Origin: Yamadazyma tenuis
Taxonomy: Eukaryota > Ascomycota > Pichiomycetes > Serinales > Debaryomycetaceae
Assembly: GCF_029203305.1 (NCBI RefSeq)
Contig: NC_089464.1
Span: 744,001-808,000 of the forward strand
DNA: 64,000 nucleotides
Direction: 5' to 3'
Part shown: positions 1 through 9,978 of the stretch, piece by piece
Layout of the letters: each line of letters opens with the position of its first letter
Position numbering within the stretch: the first letter of the stretch is position 1
Notes under the pieces: model-generated
What the model was told of the DNA's origin: nothing
The model's database searches: none
Seen by the model: the letters and a program-made list of their open reading frames with translations, nothing else
Position numbers and translations under genes: made by a program

Positions 1-1693
1 AATCCTTTGCCAAATTACTCTCGAAGATTCTAACCCATTCAGTGATTAAACTGTATGCTTCATCCTTCCAAGCCAAGAATGAGTTTCTCTCGACAATAGT
101 GGGTTGAACAATTTCTTCACCTGGAAAAACACCCCAAGTAACAGCATTGATATCTTCATCATTGGTGTTAGTAATCAACTCACCAGTCTTGTCGACAACG
201 TAGTAAGTCAACACTCTGGAGTTATCACCACTGCTCTTATTGAAAATGTCTACTTGGTCAAGGAGTTTTGAAATCACTGATTTATGACAGAAGAATTCCA
301 AGTATTGCTTTTGGAAAACGTACCCATTCTTCGGACCCCACCCAAACACCTTATCATTAGATCTGGTAGCGTTCAAAGGAGGCTGAGAATTGATGGTAAT
401 GAACCCATTCTGATTCAACTTCACCAAATCTTCAGCGATAACAGAAGTATCTTCGCTAATCGATCCATCAGACCATGGCATCGATTTCAATTGACCTCTC
501 AAGTAAGAAATAGTCAAGTCTGCAAACTCTTTCAAAGATTGAGGGTGGCCCCATAATTCAAATGCTCTTTTAGGTGATTGTCTTAATAAATCAGCAGCAT
601 TCAAATCGATATCACCAAAAGCAGGAGAACTAGAATCACCCCATCTACCATTAGGAAACTCATCCCAAGTGGAAGTACGCGAGATGTAGGAGTGCTTTCT
701 ATTTTGCCAAAAAATCGGACGAATGGTTTCTTTCTGTCTTGAAGGATTCAATGATTTTCTCCAAGGCAAAATGGCACCTCCAATAGTATCATGGCTCTTC
801 ACTTGGTCAATTAATCCCAAGTTCTCCAAACACATAATGGTTGATCTTTCCAAGTTCATGGTGTAGAAGTGTAAATGCTTAACGTAACCAGATTCAAGCA
901 ACTTGGTACACATTTGACTAACCAACTCAGTACCTTTTTCTCTGACCAAGAAATCATCATCTTTGATGGGTTCTAAAACATCCAAAAAATGTTTAGGAAC
1001 CTTGATTTCAGACCATTTAGCTCTTCTCATGAAAGCAGCATAAGTAGAAATAGGCATGATACCCGGAATAATTGGTATATCAACCCCAATCTTTCTAACT
1101 TTTGAGCACCATTCGATAAAGTTGTCAGTATCGTAAAACATCTGTGTAATAATGAAGTCAGCTCCAGCATCACACTTGTCTTTTAAGTACTTAACGGTCA
1201 AATCAAGATCGGACTCTTCCGGATGTCCTTCTGGATAAGCTGCAACACCAATATTGAAGTAGTTACCGTAGTTCTTACGAATGTAGAGAATCAAGTCTTT
1301 GGCATACTTAAAGTCACCAGTAGATTCAGTGCCATCCAATGGGGGATCACCTCTTAAAGCCAAAATGTTCTGACATCCGGACTTTTTAGCTCTTTCTAAA
1401 GCTTCATCAATAAGAGACACTGACATGTTTGTACAAGTCAAGTGCATACAGGTTTCTAAGCCCAAAGCTGATTGAGCGGTGTACACCATCTCGTTGGTTA
1501 AGGATGAAGATCTACCTCCAGCGTTCCAAGTGATATCAATAAAAATTGGGTTCAACTCGTACATTCTATCCATTCTGTCGTAAAGATTTTGCACACCTTG
1601 AGAGGTTTTGGGTACAAAAAATTCAAAAGAAAAAGTAGCAGGAGGAGGATTTGACGACGAATACGCCTGATTCAACTTCTCAGAGATCCTCAT
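1..1693 (-). CDS. MET13: Methylenetetrahydrofolate reductase, 3' end cut by the window
   Basis: Reduces 5,10-methylene-THF to 5-methyl-THF, the methyl donor for methionine synthesis. I read it on the minus strand from ATG at 1693 to the window edge: about 564 codons, against roughly 600 for yeast Met13, so only some 35 C-terminal residues are missing. The N-terminal TIM-barrel catalytic part shows SFEFFVPKT, CMHLTCTNM, NILALRGDPP, FIITQMFYD and IPGIMPI. The fungal C-terminal regulatory half follows, with DEFPNGRWGDSSSPAFGD, INSQPPLNATRSNDKVFGWG and AVTWGVFPG. The NLYDRMDRMY block and overall wording fit MET13 rather than its paralogue MET12. It lies about 200 bp downstream of the stop of the next minus-strand gene. 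No perfect CACGTG or AAACTGTGG sulphur-regulation site was seen upstream; one CCACGTAA occurs near 1855. Confidence 0.95.
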   Translation of the reverse strand, partial: MRISEKLNQAYSSSNPPPATFSFEFFVPKTSQGVQNLYDRMDRMYELNPIFIDITWNAGGRSSSLTNEMVYTAQSALGLETCMHLTCTNMSVSLIDEALERAKKSGCQNILALRGDPPLDGTESTGDFKYAKDLILYIRKNYGNYFNIGVAAYPEGHPEESDLDLTVKYLKDKCDAGADFIITQMFYDTDNFIEWCSKVRKIGVDIPIIPGIMPISTYAAFMRRAKWSEIKVPKHFLDVLEPIKDDDFLVREKGTELVSQMCTKLLESGYVKHLHFYTMNLERSTIMCLENLGLIDQVKSHDTIGGAILPWRKSLNPSRQKETIRPIFWQNRKHSYISRTSTWDEFPNGRWGDSSSPAFGDIDLNAADLLRQSPKRAFELWGHPQSLKEFADLTISYLRGQLKSMPWSDGSISEDTSVIAEDLVKLNQNGFITINSQPPLNATRSNDKVFGWGPKNGYVFQKQYLEFFCHKSVISKLLDQVDIFNKSSGDNSRVLTYYVVDKTGELITNTNDEDINAVTWGVFPGEEIVQPTIVERNSFLAWKDEAYSLITEWVRIFESNLAKD

Positions 1694-1895
1694 ATTCGGT
1701 TATCTATGATGAAGGATGCTCCAGATCTAAAGTGATTTGAAAAGTCTTCCAGTTCGTTTAAAACGTTCAAGTGCGAAGATCGTGGACTTCAGTAACAAAA
1801 GTGGAAAAAACGTGTTTGTACCAATACCCAATAGTGGAGGGTGCCAAAATTACTACCACGTAATAGTATATTTATTTGGACAAATATGCCTCTAT

Positions 1896-4800
1896 TTACA
1901 ACTCGTCATGTTCGTACTCATCGTCTTCCTCCCCGTCTTCGTCCTTGTCTTCAATGAAAACCGGTGTGTTTATTTCATACTCTTTTCTCGACTCTTGAAC
2001 CTCAATCGTATCGATCAAAGCTGAGATGTCTTTGTCATAAGCACTCCATTCAGGAATTAATCTTTTGGCCACATCAAGCTTATTCTCCTTGGTTAAAGGA
2101 TTATTACACAAGTCAATGTTTTTCGCTTCTTGCAACGTAGAGTCTGAACACCAAGTTTCACACCATAGGTATTCTTGAGGTAGGCTGTAGATGGGGATCG
2201 TACGTTGCATATTATTGGGTAAATCCTGATCCAAATTGCTGAGAGAATTTGGATCCGATGAGAGCTTTTGGTAGTGTGACCTTAAACGGTCACCGGCTCC
2301 AATTTCTCTGAACCTCTTCAAGTTGACTTTATATAATGCACTGATATGATACTTTAGATCATCTTTCAACACATCTTTCCAATAACCAGTTTTCCAAAAT
2401 CTAAACCCATCCATTTCTTCCTTAGATTCGCACATGGGCACAAACCCATACGGGGCATCTCCCATATCTAATTTCACAAGATCTATCATATCCGACCTGT
2501 TTATCTGGTCTGCATCCACGAAGATCACATGATCAAGTTCAATTGGGAAAAGAACATCCAAGAACAAAATCTTGTATCCCCAGATTGTTCTTTGTCTCAG
2601 AAATTGACTTCTGAGCCACATGGGCCATTTATACGTGATAAGATGATACTCAAACTTGTACTCTTCAGCCAATTTGGGTAATAATGCTTTGAAATTAGGT
2701 GACAAATAGTTTTCGAGTAACCAAAATGTCACGGGATGTTGGGTGTTACTTCTTACAGAAGCCATCATAATGGAGGATAACCTCTCGTACAAGTGTCCAC
2801 TGGAAACTGTAAAAATGTTGATACCATCTTGTTGTATAGGTTTAGCTTTGGATAAACTAGAAGCTTGTTTCACAAGCCTAGGTCTTAGGACCAATCCGTC
2901 CAAATTGAATACATTCAAGGGGACCTGCTTATGTATAACAGTACTGGAATCGAAAGGATCCGATGATGCGGATAACAATCCATAATTGAAATAAGGGCTA
3001 GCTCCTGTTGTCAAGTTCCAAGTACCTTCACCAATAGGCAACTGGAAGTATCCCAAATTTGACATGATGATAGTGTCTGCTTCCTTATCACCTTGAGAAA
3101 CTTTTAAAGTCAATCCACCTGGGGGTGATGCATTCGTAACATCAGTTGCAAACCCTTCAATCAACAATTTAGAAAGCTCAAAAACAACTTCTTGATCTTT
3201 GCTAGAGAGCAGCGAGAATTTGAAGTAGTCAAGATCAAGGTTCTTCGGTGCAAATTTACTCATTGCGACCCATCTCTTGGGAGACAACAAGTCAACTGAA
3301 AACACATCATCTGAAAGACCCAGAAATTGAGCAGATAAATTTTCATCCACAAATCCTGAGCTATCAAACTTGATAGGATATGATGGATAAACTCCTTTGA
3401 AGTAGCGTTTAATAGGGAGGTGGAGGTATTGTGACTGTGGTTGGAGTAGAATTCTAGTCCTGATAAATGGAAGATTAATGCAGCCTTTGACAATACCAAC
3501 TATTTGTTGAGAATAAGGAACTAAAGGGTCAACCACAACTAAAACATCTACCAATGGCTCGAGTTCATTGTCAATAACAAACGAGTTGTACATATTCATG
3601 GATGAAAAGTCATATCTAGCCACATCGTCGACGTATTTATCATCATCAACGAAGAAAGACTTCATAATTCGAGTCACGAGTAAGTCTTTCCAATCATGGA
3701 ACATTATACCCAATTTTTCATCGTAAAAGTCATCGACCTTTGAACTTTCAAAAATCTCCGGATATTTTCCAAGGAAGGAATCAAATATGGATAATCTGAA
3801 CAGCTTTTCAAACGATATAATAGACTCCACCTGTTTAAGACTGAATGTATTATCGATTCGGAAGTATCTGGAGTTCACAAGTATGTATGAATGATGTGGG
3901 GGTAAACCTTGTTCAGAAACAAATTGTTTCATATCCAGATCAGGATCAGCTCTTTTTAACGTTGTCAGTTCCTTTTCAAGGGTAACGAGTAAATTGTCAA
4001 GATCTTTTTCGTTCAAGTCTCCTTGTTTGATTTTGCTAAGCAATTGACTTTTAGATAAGTCTATAACTCTTAATTGTATATCAAAGCTTGAAATGCTCAT
4101 TAGTTTAAATAATTGTATCAACTGGTTAAAGGCAGCGCTTTGGCTTAGATCACCCACCAACCAAACCTCAATATCATCTTTTACGACTAGAGAAGGTCTC
4201 AACCTGAATCTACTAGACTTTTCAATCAACGAAACGGAGACTTTCTTGTACTTAAATCCACTACTGTCTTTGGGAATGATGTTGAGATTTCTTTCAGATT
4301 TTGCACTTTGATGAAGGAACTTTTTCATAGAAAAGCCTATCTTATTTGCACGGAGGCCGTTATGTAAAGCCAGAACATCCTTACGAATCTGACTACCCAT
4401 TTGACGCCTCCAATCGGATTTCAAATCGGTAATAATACCGTTGAACACAATAGAAGGCTCAGTAATGGAGAATTTTTCAAGAGTGCTTAAGTATACCAGG
4501 GGAGAAAACTCGTAGCCTTGAATCAGAATATGTTCAAGTAGTTCGGTGATTTCATTATCGGTTTCTCTCATGAAGATCTTGTACAAAAATGCTAGCGCTT
4601 CTTTTGAAGTGGTAGTATCATACAAGAAATAAAAGTATTTTGCAATTTTTATGTCGAGCTCTGAATCACCAAAAGGCAAGACACCAATTTGTTGTGGGAT
4701 TCCCCTATCCAAGATTAACTTTGAGAAAGTGAAGAACACTTTTAACTGTTCTTGGTTTGACAAGTTAATGACAAAAATAAGGTCATGGATATTCTCTTTG

Positions 4801-6140
4801 AGAGGAGGAAATTGACCGGGTGCAAGTTGTGGTATCATATCGATATACGCCTTCTCTCTAACTGTGGTATATTCCTGGTAGTTTTCGTCTGTTTCAATAT
4901 CGTTAATAAATACAACTCCTCCCCTTTTCGTCTGAGCACCTGCAACAAATGAGTTTTCATGAACTTTGTATCGGTTTTCGTCACTTCCAGAGTTGAATTC
5001 ACTTAGCTTAACTGCAGCATGCAATGCAAACTTGACAAGAAGAGTACGTGCTTGGTCAAGATTAAATCCTAATGCTATGATTTCCTGGATTATGTTGACT
5101 TCTTCTTCAATTCTGTTGAACAACTTAAAGGCGTCCAACTCCAAGCCGTTAACGGGTGCTCCATTCAAGTAAATACCCACAGATTCCTTTGAAGTTCCCA
5201 TTTTTTCATTAGCAGCAGCACTGTCTGCCACATCAGAGTCCACTACTTCAGAATCTATGTCCACCAAATGACTGGGAAAATCTTCCAAAATCGAATTCAA
5301 CATCCGGTACTTCTCTCTAGGACTAACATTGTTTGACAAGACTTTAGAAGCCAACTTCAACCCAAAATCACCAATACTTGATGGTGTAGAGCTGTTTTTC
5401 AAGTCCAAGGTTGATGCGTAATTGGGTAACAAGTCAGGAGCTCCCATAGAAGGAACGTATCTCCATACAAACCTCAATTTCCCAGCTTCTGCACTTTGAT
5501 ATAAATTATTAAACATGCTGTTAAACCCTTCATGGTTCAAGTCACCATACAAAATCAAGAGCGGTGCTTTAGAATTCTGTCCAATAACTCTGTCAAATGG
5601 GAGTAACTGACTCAGCATGTCAGACCTCTTTGAAAACTCAAGTGCAAAAAGATCATCTGGTGTGCAGTATATTCTATCTCCACTCAACAACCATGAATAC
5701 TGCTTTGTAGGTTTCCTTTCCAATTTTGTTCCAAACATATCGTAGTCACACTTGCCCCTATATTTCGGTTGTATGTCGTTCAAATAGCTCGAGAAATGAG
5801 TTTGAATTCTTGGGGCATAGTACTTGCTGGCAGTCTTCAAATCTGCCAAAGACTTATTAATTGGATCCAAACCTGCACTATCGTGAACCAATTGATAAAC
5901 CAATTCATCATTGGCTGCCGATAGCAAGAACTCTTCGTCATAATCATCATTGACTAAGGAATATGCAGCACTGCCATATAATGATTCATCAATTGCAGCT
6001 ATACTCTCAAGCAAGTGTAAGTGAAAGGGCATCGGCGACCATTCAGGAGTCTGAAGCATCACCTTGAGAGAATTATCTCCATGGTTTGATACACACAAAG
6101 CAATGTGAACCCATACAAGTAATAGGATTATCCTCTGCAT
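1896..6140 (-). CDS. KRE5: ER-lumenal UDP-glucose:glycoprotein glucosyltransferase family protein (Kre5/UGGT)
   Basis: 1414 residues, starting with a signal peptide (MQRIILLLVWVHIALCVS) and ending in HDEL, so it is a soluble ER-lumen protein. The long N-terminal region is the thioredoxin-like folding-sensor part of the UGGT family. The C-terminal GT24 domain covers roughly residues 1100-1390. It contains FVDADQ (Asp1209 and Asp1211, the metal-binding DxD), APYGFVPMCESKEEMDG, FWKTGYW, NLDQDLPNN, LPQEYLWCETWC and LCNNPLTKE. In animals and fission yeast this enzyme reglucosylates misfolded N-glycoproteins for the calnexin cycle. In S. cerevisiae, Kre5 is needed for beta-1,6-glucan and no UGGT activity has been detected. 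The catalytic block here looks intact. An acidic stretch precedes HDEL. It is divergent from TFC4, with 85 bp between start codons. Confidence 0.9.
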   Translation of the reverse strand: MQRIILLLVWVHIALCVSNHGDNSLKVMLQTPEWSPMPFHLHLLESIAAIDESLYGSAAYSLVNDDYDEEFLLSAANDELVYQLVHDSAGLDPINKSLADLKTASKYYAPRIQTHFSSYLNDIQPKYRGKCDYDMFGTKLERKPTKQYSWLLSGDRIYCTPDDLFALEFSKRSDMLSQLLPFDRVIGQNSKAPLLILYGDLNHEGFNSMFNNLYQSAEAGKLRFVWRYVPSMGAPDLLPNYASTLDLKNSSTPSSIGDFGLKLASKVLSNNVSPREKYRMLNSILEDFPSHLVDIDSEVVDSDVADSAAANEKMGTSKESVGIYLNGAPVNGLELDAFKLFNRIEEEVNIIQEIIALGFNLDQARTLLVKFALHAAVKLSEFNSGSDENRYKVHENSFVAGAQTKRGGVVFINDIETDENYQEYTTVREKAYIDMIPQLAPGQFPPLKENIHDLIFVINLSNQEQLKVFFTFSKLILDRGIPQQIGVLPFGDSELDIKIAKYFYFLYDTTTSKEALAFLYKIFMRETDNEITELLEHILIQGYEFSPLVYLSTLEKFSITEPSIVFNGIITDLKSDWRRQMGSQIRKDVLALHNGLRANKIGFSMKKFLHQSAKSERNLNIIPKDSSGFKYKKVSVSLIEKSSRFRLRPSLVVKDDIEVWLVGDLSQSAAFNQLIQLFKLMSISSFDIQLRVIDLSKSQLLSKIKQGDLNEKDLDNLLVTLEKELTTLKRADPDLDMKQFVSEQGLPPHHSYILVNSRYFRIDNTFSLKQVESIISFEKLFRLSIFDSFLGKYPEIFESSKVDDFYDEKLGIMFHDWKDLLVTRIMKSFFVDDDKYVDDVARYDFSSMNMYNSFVIDNELEPLVDVLVVVDPLVPYSQQIVGIVKGCINLPFIRTRILLQPQSQYLHLPIKRYFKGVYPSYPIKFDSSGFVDENLSAQFLGLSDDVFSVDLLSPKRWVAMSKFAPKNLDLDYFKFSLLSSKDQEVVFELSKLLIEGFATDVTNASPPGGLTLKVSQGDKEADTIIMSNLGYFQLPIGEGTWNLTTGASPYFNYGLLSASSDPFDSSTVIHKQVPLNVFNLDGLVLRPRLVKQASSLSKAKPIQQDGINIFTVSSGHLYERLSSIMMASVRSNTQHPVTFWLLENYLSPNFKALLPKLAEEYKFEYHLITYKWPMWLRSQFLRQRTIWGYKILFLDVLFPIELDHVIFVDADQINRSDMIDLVKLDMGDAPYGFVPMCESKEEMDGFRFWKTGYWKDVLKDDLKYHISALYKVNLKRFREIGAGDRLRSHYQKLSSDPNSLSNLDQDLPNNMQRTIPIYSLPQEYLWCETWCSDSTLQEAKNIDLCNNPLTKENKLDVAKRLIPEWSAYDKDISALIDTIEVQESRKEYEINTPVFIEDKDEDGEEDDEYEHDEL

Positions 6141-6225
6141 AAAGAAATATCACTTGGGATCGATGATTCTTGATGCGCATTCATAGAATTGCAAATAAAT
6201 AAATATATTCTTCCTCAATCGAACT

Positions 6226-9204
6226 ATGTCAACAAACCTGCGTCCGGTTCGTAGAAGACGCAATGTCATTCATACGGATGATATAGATGATGACCTTCAT
6301 AAGTTGAACCATAGCACTCGTCAACCCACCTTAGAAGAGGAAGAGGAATACGAAGAATCTGACTATTATGAAGATACTGGATCAAGGAATAATGGACCAG
6401 ATCCTTCTGATGATGAGTTTGGTACTTTCAGGCCACCTGAATTTGATAGTGGGGAAGATGAGAGCTACACAGATGACTCGGACGCTCGAGACGAGTTCTA
6501 CGATCACTTGAGAGCTGCAAACAACTTAAGACCGTCCAAGATTCCAAAGGGGAATGATAAGACAGCCAGGAGAAAGGCTAAAAGAAAACAGACACGGGAC
6601 TTTTTAAGACGGGCAAAGGGCAAGGAAAATGATCCTGAGGTGTTGATGAATCTTGAGATGGCCGATACAGCTTTTGTTCATGAAGACTATGATGAAGCAG
6701 TTAAATACTATTCGGAAGTGGTGAGGATAGATCCAAAACACGTTCGTTCCTATAGGATTTTGGGTGATATTGCGAAACTGAGAGGTAAGTTGAATGATTG
6801 CTGTACTTACTGGTTTCTTGCCGCTGTTAATAGTGAGTGGGATGGACAACTTTGGTCTATGGTTGCTGATTTAAGTGCTTCATTGGGTCACACTACTCAA
6901 GCAATTAAAGCCTATGGTAAAGCAATTGGGTTAAGAACCGAGGACAGGAGTCGGTTGATGCTTGAAAGATCATTACTCTACAAAAAGACTCGTCAATTTG
7001 GACGTGCCTTAGATGGCTTTCGGAAATTATGCCTGCTTGATCCCACTAATCGAGAATATATCAAGGAATTGGCTTCTATTTATGTTCAGGATAGAAGAGA
7101 AAATGATGCCATAAATCTATATATGGACATATTTGACAAGAACATTCATAAAGGTGGTAAGACGAATGAGCCATTTCCAGAATTCCGGTGGGAAGACTTA
7201 AATATTTTGGCTGAGTTGTATATTACCAAGAGAGCTTGGAAGCCTGCATTGAGAGTAATTTTACTAGCTTCCAGATTCTTGCAGAATAGGTTAGATGAAT
7301 ATTGGTGGGATAATCATGCCAATGATGCTGAGTTCGAAGAAGAAAAGAGAAAAGAGGTACTTGCTGAAATAAATGCAGATCCATCTTTTTATGACAGAGA
7401 AGTATTCTTGCCGATTGATATCAGGTACAAATTGGGCCAGGTGAGATTAGAACTTGATCAAAAGGATGAGGCCATGAAACACTTCCATGTCTTGTTGGAT
7501 GAAGATAACGAAGAGGAAATTGCGGATCTTCTTTTGGAAGCTGGTAAGTGTTTGGAGATGCATGGCTATTTCTCTGATGCCTTGATATTTTTAACACGCG
7601 CGGTGTTGTATGAACGAACATCAGATATAGATACAGTCATATTACTTGCAAATTGCTATTTTGAGGTGGGCGATTATGCTGAAGCTAGAGATGCATATGA
7701 AGCAGTACTCAATGCCACTCCTGATGATATGACCATCAAACTTTCTTTGGCAGAAGCCCTTTATCGACTTTCAGATATAAAACAAGCGGAAGAACTATTA
7801 GCAGAAGTAGCAGCCTCCAGAAAGAAATTAACTCAAGAATCAATTGGAGCAAAAGAACTAAAGGAGGTAGATATTACAGAGGAAAGAGAAGAAACAGGTG
7901 TATCTATTTTCTTGGAGACTAGACCTGTCAAGTTAACCAAGAAACCTACAGAAGATGAGAAGATTGCAGCAGAAGAGGCTTCTAAGCGTAAGGTGTTGGA
8001 GACATTCAGACGAATGCAAAGATTGCAAGATGATATAACTAAAGGAGAGCCAATAGCAATCAATGCTTGGATGCAATCAGCTTCAAGGTTGATTGAAATG
8101 TTCATGTCTGTACCTAATTTCTTCCCAAGGGACAAGAACAGAACTTTCAAAGGGATTGTTCTGTATCGTAGGAAGAAGCCCATGGAGATTGACGAACGTA
8201 TAGCAAGAGTTTACAATCTTTTTGAAGGTATGTCAATCATGGACAACAATTCCAGACTGTTTTTGACATCAGAAAAAGAATTTAGAGGATTGGACTATGA
8301 TAGTTGGTTCATGATCTTCATCCAGTATGTGCTCTTGGAAGCTAGATTCAAGAATGACTTGGAGTATGCTACCCTGCTTATCGAAGTGGCTGGTGCTGTG
8401 AGTGTGTTTGTGCAAGATAAAAACAAAAGTGCCATTATTAGGCTTGTAAAATTGTCCTTCGGTATAGCTACAGGCGATTACCTCGCAATGGTAATGACTT
8501 ATGTTCGATATTTTCTCACAGGTAACCAGTTTTCCCCTTTCATTTACAAGCTTTTCCTTTGCTGTTTTGCTTCGGGCACCGATGCTTGGGAAGCCTTTTC
8601 CAACTACAATCATCAAAAGTTTTTTCTTCGACAGTTAAAAGCATACGATTCTGTATGCTCTGGCAAAAAGATCACAGGAATGGCTACAATAAGTGCAGAC
8701 ATCAAGGGACTTAAGTTTAAAAATGAACACTGCGAGTTACTCTACATATACTCCAATTTACTCGGTGGTAACAGGAACTTTATTTCTCCGCTTGTTTACT
8801 TGAGCAGAGTTTATCTAGGGTATGACCAAGATCCTATGGTGTGTTTAACCTTAGGATTGGCTCATGTTCATCGGTCCATGCAACGGTTGAGTGCTAATAG
8901 GCATATGCAACTCCTTCAAGGAATAAGCTATGTGATGCAGTACAGAGAACTCCGGTTAGTGAACTCCACAATTTACGAAGAACAAGAAGTTGAATTTAAT
9001 ATTGGCAAGTTATTCCATATGATAGGGCTTGTGAGTGAAGCAGTTGTTCACTATAATAAAGTGTTGGAATACCACGACCAGTTGATAAACGACCCCGACT
9101 ATGATATGCTGGTGGAGGCAGCCTATAACTTGGCCCTAATCTATAATCTTAATGGTAATTCAGCCCTCGCGAGAGAATTAACCGAAAAGTACCTTACTAT
9201 ATAA
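6226..9204 (+). CDS. TFC4: Transcription factor TFIIIC tau-131 subunit, TPR protein
   Basis: 992 residues, close to the 1025 of S. cerevisiae Tfc4. TFIIIC binds the internal promoters of tRNA and 5S genes, and this subunit recruits TFIIIB through its TPR arrays. The first ~110 residues are acidic and disordered (EEEEEYEESDYYED). A basic stretch follows (KTARRKAKRKQTRDFLRRAKGK), then tandem TPRs from about residue 140 onward, e.g. DTAFVHEDYDEAVKYYSEVV, RILGDIAKLRGKLNDCCTYW, LYKKTRQFGRALDGFRKL and ANCYFEVGDYAEARDAYEAVL. Further TPRs lie near the C terminus (YNLALIYNLNGNSALARELTEKYL). The RGKLNDCC and LYKKTRQ-ALDGF segments match the yeast protein closely. The start is the first ATG of the frame. 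It sits head-to-tail with POP5, 74 bp away. Confidence 0.93.
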   Translation: MSTNLRPVRRRRNVIHTDDIDDDLHKLNHSTRQPTLEEEEEYEESDYYEDTGSRNNGPDPSDDEFGTFRPPEFDSGEDESYTDDSDARDEFYDHLRAANNLRPSKIPKGNDKTARRKAKRKQTRDFLRRAKGKENDPEVLMNLEMADTAFVHEDYDEAVKYYSEVVRIDPKHVRSYRILGDIAKLRGKLNDCCTYWFLAAVNSEWDGQLWSMVADLSASLGHTTQAIKAYGKAIGLRTEDRSRLMLERSLLYKKTRQFGRALDGFRKLCLLDPTNREYIKELASIYVQDRRENDAINLYMDIFDKNIHKGGKTNEPFPEFRWEDLNILAELYITKRAWKPALRVILLASRFLQNRLDEYWWDNHANDAEFEEEKRKEVLAEINADPSFYDREVFLPIDIRYKLGQVRLELDQKDEAMKHFHVLLDEDNEEEIADLLLEAGKCLEMHGYFSDALIFLTRAVLYERTSDIDTVILLANCYFEVGDYAEARDAYEAVLNATPDDMTIKLSLAEALYRLSDIKQAEELLAEVAASRKKLTQESIGAKELKEVDITEEREETGVSIFLETRPVKLTKKPTEDEKIAAEEASKRKVLETFRRMQRLQDDITKGEPIAINAWMQSASRLIEMFMSVPNFFPRDKNRTFKGIVLYRRKKPMEIDERIARVYNLFEGMSIMDNNSRLFLTSEKEFRGLDYDSWFMIFIQYVLLEARFKNDLEYATLLIEVAGAVSVFVQDKNKSAIIRLVKLSFGIATGDYLAMVMTYVRYFLTGNQFSPFIYKLFLCCFASGTDAWEAFSNYNHQKFFLRQLKAYDSVCSGKKITGMATISADIKGLKFKNEHCELLYIYSNLLGGNRNFISPLVYLSRVYLGYDQDPMVCLTLGLAHVHRSMQRLSANRHMQLLQGISYVMQYRELRLVNSTIYEEQEVEFNIGKLFHMIGLVSEAVVHYNKVLEYHDQLINDPDYDMLVEAAYNLALIYNLNGNSALARELTEKYLTI

Positions 9205-9278
9205 AATTCTGTATACTAAATCCAATGTACTATACTGCGAACTTTTGAGATGAGAAAACGAAATCTACAGTATCTACT

Positions 9279-9767
9279 ATGGTAAGGTTAAAACAAAGAT
9301 ACATCTTGTTTGAGATCCTCCAGCCACCACAAGCACCAAAAGAATGTCATGAAGACCGTGACTTGTTCACCACGTTTGCCGAGTCTCCTTCCACTGGACT
9401 CCTTACCTTGCATAGGCTGTCACCAAGCAGTATAAATCCCAAAGCCATCACCAATTCCATAAAACAACACGTCCAAGAATATTACGGCGATTTTGGTGCT
9501 GGTTTCTTGATGACATTAAACGTCAAGTACTTCAATAACAAGACGTCAACTGGGATAATACGATGTGGAAATCAGAACTTCCAATATGTGCTTGGAGCCA
9601 TGACTTTAATCAACAAGATCGAGAGTAAGCCAGTCATAATTCGATGCACACACGTCAGTGGGACGATCAAGAAATGTGAACAGTTTGCATCCCAAAAGAA
9701 TAGGGAGTTGATCAGGTGTATAGAAGTTGACCAGAAAAGAGCCCGTGGTAAGTTACACACGATCTGA
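9279..9767 (+). CDS. POP5: RNase P / RNase MRP protein subunit Pop5
   Basis: 162 residues as an uninterrupted frame (yeast Pop5 is 173). It belongs to the Pop5/Rpp14 fold that binds the catalytic RNA of RNase P (tRNA 5' processing) and MRP (rRNA processing). Diagnostic segments are the start MVRLKQRYILFEI, then FNNKTSTGIIRCG and VSGTIKKCEQFA, all nearly identical to yeast Pop5. A GAGATGAG motif at 9247-9254, 25 bp upstream, resembles the PAC element of ribosome-biogenesis genes. The last codons contain a GTAAGT at 9748. A short 3' intron (9748-9798) that would replace the final residues is possible; see findings. The conserved body is not affected by that choice. Confidence 0.92.
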   Translation: MVRLKQRYILFEILQPPQAPKECHEDRDLFTTFAESPSTGLLTLHRLSPSSINPKAITNSIKQHVQEYYGDFGAGFLMTLNVKYFNNKTSTGIIRCGNQNFQYVLGAMTLINKIESKPVIIRCTHVSGTIKKCEQFASQKNRELIRCIEVDQKRARGKLHTI

Positions 9768-9978
9768 GAACCAGGGGAAATAGATACTGATTTTATAGAA
9801 CGAGACGAAGGTAGAGCTTGATGCACACAACGAAGTCGGTTAAATAAGTTGAAATCTAATCCAATGGTCTACAAAACACTTCGGTTGTTCTAGCGCATAC
9901 ACGCTTACAGGAAAATGAGATATGCAATAATAAGAGCACCAGAAAAACTAGCAATTCTTCACATTTGAACTCTTCATC

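Noticed and set aside
9755..9780. CTGAGA near the THI6 upstream region as part of a TPP riboswitch
   Set aside because: Only the hexamer is present; the other conserved arms were not found and it overlaps the POP5 stop.
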